Shown one piece after another: positions 56,840 through 64,000 of a DNA stretch of 64,000 nucleotides (position 1 is its first letter; every line of letters begins with the position of its first letter). This stretch comes from Reticulitermes speratus (taxonomy: Eukaryota; Arthropoda; Insecta; Blattodea; Rhinotermitidae). The position numbers were made by a program, and so were the translations under genes. Location: assembly GCA_021186555.1 (NCBI GenBank), contig JAJKFL010000031.1, positions 22,579,452-22,643,451 of the forward strand, read 5' to 3'. The notes beneath the pieces were generated by a model. The model was not told the origin of the DNA. It searched no databases and worked only from the letters and a program-made list of their open reading frames with translations.

Positions 56840-56985
56840 GTCGCCATGGCGACTAAGTTTAGTAAGGTGGCGCCTAATATTTGTAGGTCCTCAGGGTGGA
56901 ACTTGCTTCAAGTCACGCTCCTGGCGCCTAGAATTTTGAGGTGGTTCCTAGATTTTTGGGAAATTTGTGCACCCTTGAAATGTTT
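56840..56985 (+). repeat. Dispersed repeat J, copy 2
   Basis: Same block order as 48522-48682, from GGCGACTAAGTTTAGTAAGG through GGAACTTGCTTCAAGTCA to TGCACCCTTGAAATG. Confidence 0.75.
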
Positions 56986-57347
56986 GTTAACATATAGTCA
57001 CATAGGGCAGGCAATTTCGCTGTCTACTTAGGGCCAATTACCTTATGAACCTTATCCCCCACACTTCAGAAAATCATTTCCTTCTTCGTTAGTATACTTT
57101 GCTATAGAGCTGAAGAAGATAAGTTGAGTTCTCTTTCCTTTCACCAATACTTATTTTCACTAAGAGATAACAAACTAAATCCGATATGGCCCTACTGCAT
57201 TGCCGCCTTTAACTGTAGACCACTTTTCAAGCCTCGTACACGACATATTTTATCGCATTGATGGATGCATCTACAATAACGGCAATAAACGTAATAATAT
57301 ATCTGCAGATATGCGAGATTTCAGACTTTTACCGCGATGCAATTGAG

Positions 57348-57482
57348 ATCTTCGCTCGTCTAGGTGGGTGCGTAGCACAGGATGGTCTGCTGTTACCGAG
57401 ATTTCGCGTCCGACACGCTGTCCCGAAACATCAGTAAAGAACCACACTTTGCTGCGCAACAACGAAGAGGAGCGAAGATCTT
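57348..57482. repeat. Family F foldback repeat
   Basis: A perfect 12-bp inverted end GAGCGAAGATCT (57468-57479, and its complement near 57350) encloses arms that share ...CCCGAAACATCAGTAA... (right) and ...GCGAAATCTCGGTAACA... (left, minus sense). Confidence 0.65.
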
Positions 57483-58759
57483 ATTTGCAGTTTTATATGA
57501 AATCTAAACTAATGACATAACTACAATCACTGTCACAAACGCAGCTCTAACGTACATCTTGTACGTACACCATATCCATCACCTTGCTATGCATAATTTT
57601 ACAGATACAAATAAAACAACAGGTGAATTTTTAAACCGATTATTAAACAATACGTTTCGCTTTGTAGAATATCTGAAAACCAACATTAGGTCAGGTTAAA
57701 ATGTTTCCTCGGGTAATTAAAAAAAAACATAGAGAAGAATTACGAAGTTTCTGGCCTTTATACCATCGTAATCGGAGCACGCCGCGGCCTGCACTATGCA
57801 GAGCGCGTAACGTGGCACCCGTTTCTTAGCGATGAAAAATGATGTGATCCTGAACAGCTAACATCGCTCACACCATCGAATAGAAAATCTTAATTTCTAA
57901 GTGTATACTTCGGACGTTTACTATGATAGAACTCTGCTGCGCTGGTGTGACAAAAATAGTGGTTACTTTTCAAGTTGAATATGAATCGGAGGTCAGTTAC
58001 GAGTTTTCTTAAATCATGGTAAATTGAGAAACACGGTAGAAATAGTCTGTGTCTTGCATTTAGTTGCAGTGTTTATATACCTCATATTTAATATCACCTT
58101 TCTAATAATGGCTATCACTGGCATGCTGTAAGCCAACTGAACTTTTCAACAATTTTGAATCTTCAACATAAGTCGTCGAAGACCACAATAAGTGTTTTAC
58201 CAAACCTTTCTTCCAACGTGTTACGTATTCATAGCCTTTAGCCTCTGCTTTCAGTTTCTTTGCGAGCCATTGGCTGCTTGCCAAACTTCGAGTTAATGAT
58301 CAGTGTTTTCATAATTGGTTCGAATTATTTTCCTGATTCCTTTGTGACGGTCCGATAGGAAGTATGTGACTCAAATAATTGATAATCGAGCGCAAGTCTT
58401 CACATACTGTTTTCTCCACGTATCCTTCAACCAACCGTTTCTTGTAATATGCCGACCTATGTAATTCTGTTTGCTTTTACCCCATAATATACAATTATCA
58501 CTAACTCCTGGCGAGTCATATTGCCCGTCACCCAAAAGCCACACCTCCAAAAAAATTCGATGACTACATTACGCTTTGTTTCTAATGCAAATATAAGAGC
58601 ATCTCGCATGGCGTAATTTCGGTTACCATCCAGGTGTTTGGGCATAGATATGAACATGGGTCGTACTGAATACGAAGCAACTGTACAGCGACTCTTGATA
58701 TGATAAACCTTTTGTAATAAAATGAACAACATTTTCGGAAGACCCCAGTATAACTTATA
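57483..58759. other. No recognisable feature
   Basis: The 129-codon minus-strand frame that ends here runs into the MITE at 58760 and has no domain. Confidence 0.4.
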
Positions 58760-59006
58760 CAGAGTGAGCCAGAAGACATTGTGCTCATATACTACAAACG
58801 ATATAACCACCTCATTCTTAGTACTAATGTTACAACAAAGAAACAACGAAATAACATTGCTTGAGGAAAGGATGGTTGGTTATCATACGTGCAACAAGGT
58901 ACGTGGATCGTAATACTAAAAATGAAGCGGTTGTAACATTAATGCTAAGAATGAGGCGGTTTTATCCTTTGTTGTATAGGTGCACAGTGACTTTTGGCTC
59001 ACTCAG
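58760..59006. mobile_element. 247-bp MITE with TA target-site duplication
   Basis: Terminal inverted repeats CAGAGTGAGCCAGAAGAC... and ...GACTTTTGGCTCACTCAG, extending as a foldback of about 80 bp with the inner block CCTCATTCTTAGTACTAATG. It is flanked by TA at 58758-58759 and 59007-59008. It is non-coding and resembles a Tc1/mariner-derived MITE. Confidence 0.9.
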
Positions 59007-59346
59007 TAGTTGTTGTGACGTTCGTCTATTTAATCAGACACTTAAATGAAGAACTGGTGCTTTAGTCGAAAAATGAGTTACTGCATTCGGGATCGCAAGA
59101 CTGCACGATGCAGTAGCTTCGTAGCAAATAGTCTGCAAATTAATTGGCTTTGTAATAAGTGCAAATGGTTAGGCATTTCGATTCTTTGTCGAAACTCTGA
59201 GTGACAGGATTCTTAAATTAGTCTAAAAAATATTAAAACCTCAAAGAAACTGGAAAAAGCATGATATTGAAATTTAGAAAATGTCATAGCAAATATATGG
59301 AGAGTGGATAATGACTAAAGCACAGTTCCGGGCGACTTAAAACGAC
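59007..59346. other. No recognisable feature
   Basis: Possible 5' flank of the mariner-like remnant. Confidence 0.35.
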
Positions 59347-59505
59347 GACGGCAGAGAAGAAATTACACACGACGAGAGATTCTGTCGTCCTCCGGTTTCA
59401 AGAAATGGTCCAGATCTGGAAAAAGTAGTTTTAAATGTGACACGTGATTGTAAACTGACTTATACTCTTGATGTGACAATACCTGGCGTCTGTCGGAAGA
59501 GGTGA
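59347..59505 (+). pseudogene. Possible mariner-like transposase N-terminal remnant
   Basis: A 52-codon frame reads DGREEITHDERFCRPPVSRN, then GPDLEKVVLNVTRDCKLTY. Mariner transposases have, after the first helix-turn-helix, a D-E-x-R-S-G-R-P-P linker followed by V-x-x-V and D-R-R-L-T. Here the R-S-G of the linker has become R-F-C, and D-R-R-L-T has become D-C-K-L-T. There is no catalytic domain, and a stop at 59503 ends the frame. The likeness is real but short, so the call is tentative. Nearby MITEs with TA duplications (58760-59006) would fit mariner activity. Confidence 0.4.
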
Positions 59506-60149
59506 GATGCAGTGGACAAAACGTTGAGCAATTGGATGATGAAGTATGTGGTACATATATTTACCGATGTGATCTAAGGCTTTAATGAAAAGTTGCAGTA
59601 GCATGCTGGGGCATAGGAAGATGATGAAACGTTTAGTCAGGATAGACAGAAAGGAAACAACTGCAAACTTCTGTCGTTTCTCAGTGCACAGCCAACGTAT
59701 ATCCTTCCCTTTGTTATTTCAATGGAGAACAGCGTACTTTTCAGAGAATATTCTATTGACAGCAGCAAGACGATGCGAGTAGGCAGAGAGGTACAAGATC
59801 CCTTCAGCGACTCAGAGTGGATAAAAAGGACTGGCGAGAAGGAGGGGGGTGTATAATCCAGAGTAGGAAGTAGACCCCAAGGGGAATGGAATCACAGGAC
59901 TCTTTGCGAGAGTGGAACCTTTATTAGGATCAGACAGGATTGCGTTCAGAAAGTTCTTCCTTCTTGTCGTTAAGGACAACACGTTCTGATAGTTTAATCT
60001 CTTATCTGGCTTTGGCGCGTTTTCACGTCCGGAGCGCAATAAGTCTCTAGACAGCTAAGACGGCCTTGTACATTTTCGTCTGTATATTCCTGCCGTAATG
60101 ATGGGCATGACGTATGTTTACACACTCATGTACGGCCTGTATATGACCG
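59506..60149. other. No recognisable feature
   Basis: Frames of up to 75 codons without motif. Confidence 0.4.
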
Positions 60150-60215
60150 AAAGTTGAGTAATTGGTAGTCCTGCATCGATTCGAGAGGTGCCGGATTCGA
60201 ATGTCGACCACGCAA
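60150..60215 (+). repeat. tRNA-like SINE head remnant
   Basis: GTTGAGTAATTGGTAGTCC (A-box-like) and GCCGGATTCGAATGTCG (B-box-like) are about 35 bp apart. No body recognised. Confidence 0.45.
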
Positions 60216-60889
60216 CCGTCTATCGTGATTGAAACTTTTATGCTTTCTTCAGCCATTTCGGGAAAGTGCTGGGAGAGCAGTTTAAACAGTCAGAATTTCT
60301 ATTTAATCATGCTCACAGTCACGATAGCAATTCCACATTACTTACCTTGCTCTAAAAATCGCTGCTAGTAACCAAATAATAAAACATTCATTTACCTTAC
60401 TATCACAGAGTGCACAAATCCGAAGTGGTTCATGGAATGTAAACAAAATATTGTTGGCTAGACTGCACGCAAAAGAACAATGAGAACCAGTAGCCATGCA
60501 TGAGAACACATTCAGAGAAACGAGTATCATTTATGAGGTATTGATAAGGTACGTTCACTTGCATAGAAATTGAGGTCTTATGCGTTATAAGCAGAACTGA
60601 AGGAGCAGAGTTTAGAGTTACGTTCAATATTCTAGTAGTTTTGAGATCAAAGTGGGCAGCTGACTTCCAGCTTTAACATACCGAAATGAAAGTTACTTTA
60701 TTTAGTCCCAGATATTAAGCTAATATGACCACATATGCAAACAGAAAGAGAATTACGAATTATTAAAATTACCGGAATCTGCAAAGATAATTAAGAATAT
60801 CACGGACAAGAATCATTTAATGAAGGCCTTACTCATAATAAAGCAGACTTACGTAGAAGCAGGTGGCGTGCATGCGCACGCATGCACAT
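60216..60889. other. No recognisable feature
   Basis: AT-rich sequence. Confidence 0.4.
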
Positions 60890-61013
60890 AAACTTTTATA
60901 TTATATATAATATATATATATATATATATATGCATACATTACGTAAACACATACACATAAATACATATATACAATCAAACATACATACATACATACATAC
61001 ATACATACATACA
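60890..61013 (+). repeat. (TA)n and (CATA)n microsatellites
   Basis: A TA tract at about 60898-60931, then about nine CATA units at 60974-61013. Confidence 0.95.
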
Positions 61014-61095
61014 AACCGAGCTTAGCTGTCGGTTTGGTAGATTTTCATTTCTTGTTCGTGAGGTCCCGGATTTAAATCTCGGTTTCGTAATACTT
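61014..61095 (+). repeat. tRNA-like SINE head remnant
   Basis: CCGAGCTTAGCTGTCGGTTT and, 45 bp on, CCCGGATTTAAATCTCGG. The A-box and B-box spacing is right. It is similar to 7612-7765. Confidence 0.5.
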
Positions 61096-61888
61096 GTAGT
61101 AGCTCAATTTAGGATAAAAACACTTCCGTCCACACATCTGGCAATTCGTTTCTGACTAATCACGGTTATTAGAAACTATAACTATAATCTGCGCTATTGA
61201 AAGTGGTGTTACATATAAAAATAAAATAAAAGGCATTAAATAGTGAAATGTTGTCAAGAGATTTAAAAGCTAAAATTAGAAGATATATCTTACTAAAAGT
61301 CGCCTACAACGGTCAGGGACATAACACGTAATATAAACAGCCTTGTGTTGACAAATAATATTGTTAATACAAACTTATATAAAAGGAATGAGTGCATATG
61401 ACCTTTGAACTTCGTGACGCATTTTCAACCTCAAGACTAGATGGAGGCGAAATCATTTTTACGCTTCATTTGATACAAAGCTGGATGACAAAGACAGTCA
61501 TTCAACAGGAGAGAAAACAAGCTCATGCCATTCACTAATCGTTTAAAGTTCCGTGGTGAGCGTATGTACCACCTGCCGCAAGAGTAAGAAACTCTACATT
61601 TTGCCACACAGTGCATTTATGTGTTTCACCTCATTATAATGCCAAACAATTACTTCCCTGAACAACATTAACCAGTTGGTCTTTACAATGCATACGGGAT
61701 GTGTCCTCTGCGCGATAGAAACTGCATTTATATACATATTTTATATGACGTCAATCTGAAGATGTTTAGTATTCGATCACTAAACCAGACATACACCATA
61801 TATTCTTACGCTCTGCGACAAGTTAATCTGGAATCAATATTAAAATACAAGCCCAGATTTAAATAAGACAGGCAGTGTATGTATAACT
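61096..61888. other. No recognisable feature
   Basis: AT-rich sequence. Confidence 0.4.
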
Positions 61889-61985
61889 TAACATTGAGGG
61901 GCGTTCGCATAACCACTGTTTCCGTGGAAAGCAATAAGTATTACATATTCTGAGTGTGTGTCTGTAGCCTTAGTTATCCAGCATG
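61889..61985 (+). repeat. Dispersed repeat I, copy 2
   Basis: Plus-strand match to the complement of 26503-26602, from TAACATTGAGGGGCGTTCGC to GTAGCCTTAGTTATCCAGCA. Confidence 0.8.
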
Positions 61986-62149
61986 TAATTCGGATGCGCC
62001 ATATTGTGTTGTCATCTGTGGCCTGTCTGACTACTATCTTTTTCCACATTATCCCACAAATGGCAGAATTTTCAGAAAAAGGTTATTGAATATAAAATGT
62101 ATGTTTTGATTTTCTCTACAACTTTTGTCTGAAACATTTCACATTCTAA

Positions 62150-62400
62150 GAAGACTTCAGCGAGATAATATCATAACTGTACATAGGTCTTCATTAAAAT
62201 ACCCGTTATTTTTGTCAGATTTTAATGAAACTTCACTTTTCTCGACAGATTTTCGAAAAATAATAAAATACAAACTTTCATAAAAATCCGTCCAGTGGGA
62301 GTCAAGTTTTTCCATGCGGACGGTTAGACATAAAGCTAATAATCGCTTTTCGCAGTTTTGCGAAAGCGCCCAAAAACATGAAGCATAAAGTTGTCCTTGT
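62150..62400 (+). repeat. Dispersed repeat K, copy 3
   Basis: Single copy of the repeat found in tandem at 47411-47890, with TTCATAAAAATCCGTCCAGT, ATGCGGACGG and TTTTCGCAGTTTTGCGAAAG blocks. Confidence 0.8.
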
Positions 62401-62819
62401 GTGTACTCATCACAACATGAAAATGTATAGAGAGAGAGGATTTTAAACTTCATACATCCTTAACCTCGACGTCAGAGGAGATGCAAGTGGTCAGCTTCAC
62501 GCTCCATTCTTTTTAGCGCCACAAAAAATATTCTCCGACAGACTTCACCACCGTGCAGTAGCTTGGTGCTTAGCGCCGGTCTGGTTGTGTGATTAAGGAA
62601 AAAGACCATGCCTCTGTCGTAAATCACGCCAGGGTAGATGTCGCGTAGGCAATCACTTTACTGATTGATCTGAGCTAATTTAAAATTATTTTTCCTTTAA
62701 TCGCAAAAAGTTTGCGAAAAAAATTTTGCGAAGTACGTAGACGATATTAAATACATCGTTACGATAAATGTAAAATGCAAGCCGGAATATCACAGCCGAT
62801 ACAGCGACTAGATTACGAT
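62401..62819. other. No recognisable feature
   Basis: AT-rich sequence; no motif recognised. Confidence 0.4.
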
Positions 62820-63095
62820 TTAGACGTCCGTGGAATCGTGGTTCTTTTCCTGGCTGGGGCAATAGCTTTATCTCTTCTCAAAAGCATCCAGACCGCTTCT
62901 GAAATCCACGTAATCTCCTATTCAATAGATACCGGGCGCTCTTTGGCCAGAGGTAAAGAAGATAGGACACAAAGCTCACCATTCACCCTATCTAGTGCCA
63001 AGGTTAAGAAAGAGCACTTCTTTATCTCCACTTTCCCATATGCGTTCATGATGTGCACCGTGTCAACTTTACCTGCACCTTTACGTAACTTCAAA
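62820..63095 (+). mobile_element. SINE family G, copy 4 (diverged)
   Basis: Decayed B box (GGAATCGTGGTTCTTTTCC), then TTCAATAGATACCGGGCGCT, TCTAGTGCCAAGGTTAAG and ACTTTACCTGCACCTTTACG, in the same order as the family. The 107-codon frame over it is chance. Confidence 0.55.
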
Positions 63096-63562
63096 TGACG
63101 CATTTTAATTGTGCATTTTCTATTATTTAACGACACTTTGTCATCCAAAAGTGTTATAGACTGTCGAATTGCAGAGTTATTTTAAATGACTTCAAGGGAT
63201 CGGGACATAAATAGTATTCATGCACGAGAAGATACTGAGAAAATCAAGAAAAGCCAAAGTCAGGTGAATAATCGAAACCCGTAGATAGTGAAGACGAGGT
63301 AGGAATGTTAATAACTCCTCTGCAGTTCTCTTTGTGGCCTTAATTTTAATTCTATAACGCGTACAAGCAAAACAATTTAACACAAGTTTCAGATAGAACA
63401 GAACGATTTATCACACGTTCACAGAAGAGGGTTGTCGTGCACAATTCGACTACTGCCCCTTTATTTTACAGAGGCTGCCGAGTTTTGATTGCCCCCGTTG
63501 CCAGTCCACTCTTAAGAACCTGCTCTCCCGGGGGGTATAAAACGCGCTTTTTTTTTTGCGTG
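63096..63562. other. No recognisable feature
   Basis: Ends in a T-run at 63549-63557, just before the SINE. Confidence 0.4.
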
Positions 63563-63834
63563 GTGAAGGGCCCCGCAGCAGATGATACGGACGCACCGCA
63601 GCCTTAAGGCTTCTTGTGCAACCCCTGTGATGAAGATGAGCAGTTTTTAACCAAGTTTTACAATTAATGGAGCACCAGTGGAATGAAATTGACAGGGGAA
63701 AACCGACAACTCGGAGAAAAACCTGTCCCAGTGCCACTTTGTCCACCACAAATCTCACATCGACTGACCCGGGATCGAACGCGGGCCTCCGCTGTGAGCG
63801 GCCGGCGACTAACCGCCTGAGCCATGGCACGGCC
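63563..63834 (-). mobile_element. tRNA-derived SINE, family A, copy 3
   Basis: Full length in minus orientation: GGCCGTGCCATGGCTCAGGC, GGTTAGTCGCCGGCCGCTC, B box GCGTTCGATCCCGGGTCAG, CAAAGTGGCACTGGGACAGG and end GGGGCCCTTCACCA. The 146- and 86-codon minus-strand frames here are SINE readings, not genes. Confidence 0.93.
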
Positions 63835-64000
63835 ACGCCTTTCTTTAGTAAAGTTGTTTGTCCTGGTGACACTAGTGAGCATGTTAACATTCGTCCTCAG
63901 CATGTCGATACTGGATAAAAACACTTCACAATTGCGTACAAACAGTGGCTACTCGAAAGTGTATTGACCTACCAATGAACATACTGCGTGGCACAACATC

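Noticed and set aside
58457..58846. 129-codon minus-strand frame
   Set aside because: Its start lies inside the MITE at 58760-59006; no motif found.
62775..63098. 107-codon plus-strand frame as a membrane protein
   Set aside because: The hydrophobic stretch is a reading of a diverged SINE family G copy.
63450..63924. 146- and 86-codon minus-strand frames
   Set aside because: They are translations of SINE family A; the same peptides appear in the other SINE copies.

Overview
This window looks like intergenic or deep intronic DNA from a large, AT-rich animal genome, most likely an insect. A cockroach or termite (Blattodea) is my best guess. The grounds are A/C-biased cytochrome b codons in a nuclear mitochondrial insert, LINE and SINE families of the kind common in Blattodea, and very sparse coding content. 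The organism is an inference. I find no intact protein-coding gene, rRNA, functional tRNA or CRISPR. Open frames never exceed about 225 codons, and the longest ones are retroelement debris or antisense readings of SINEs.

Layout. 0-10 kb: LINE 3' ends, a tRNA-derived SINE, a mitochondrial insert between perfect 20-bp direct repeats (5837-6112) and a 31-bp minisatellite with a 155-bp higher-order period (8775-9256). 10-20 kb: SINEs, a candidate promoter plus first exon (14840-15427), a 646-bp foldback element with two facing hammerhead-ribozyme-like motifs (16971-17616) and a nest of inverted repeats (18945-19380). 20-40 kb: microsatellites, SINEs, foldback repeats, a decayed pogo/Tigger transposase (30914-31500), a LINE 3' end and another foldback. 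40.06-43.3 kb: a broken Penelope-like element (PLE) on the minus strand, with RT and GIY-YIG endonuclease reading and a hammerhead-like motif beyond its 3' end, hit by four later insertions. 46-64 kb: an RTE-like RT fragment, tandem and dispersed repeats, two TA-flanked MITEs counting the one inside the PLE, a mariner remnant and more SINEs.

The most interesting signal is a recurring module with the core CTGANGA - T - stem II - GAAAC - short loop - GTA. Stem II is rebuilt with compensating changes in copy after copy, and in three copies the flanks pair as helix I. This is the hammerhead consensus with a two-base-pair helix III and one extra U after A9. One copy lies just downstream of the PLE endonuclease, where PLEs are known to carry hammerheads. 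Others sit in short foldback elements without coding sequence that share an AAAACCAACA-like end, so they may form a non-autonomous ribozyme-bearing family derived from PLEs.

The remaining elements do not work together as a pathway. They record successive invasions by PLE, RTE-like LINEs, several tRNA SINE families, mariner and pogo elements, and all coding copies seen are dead.
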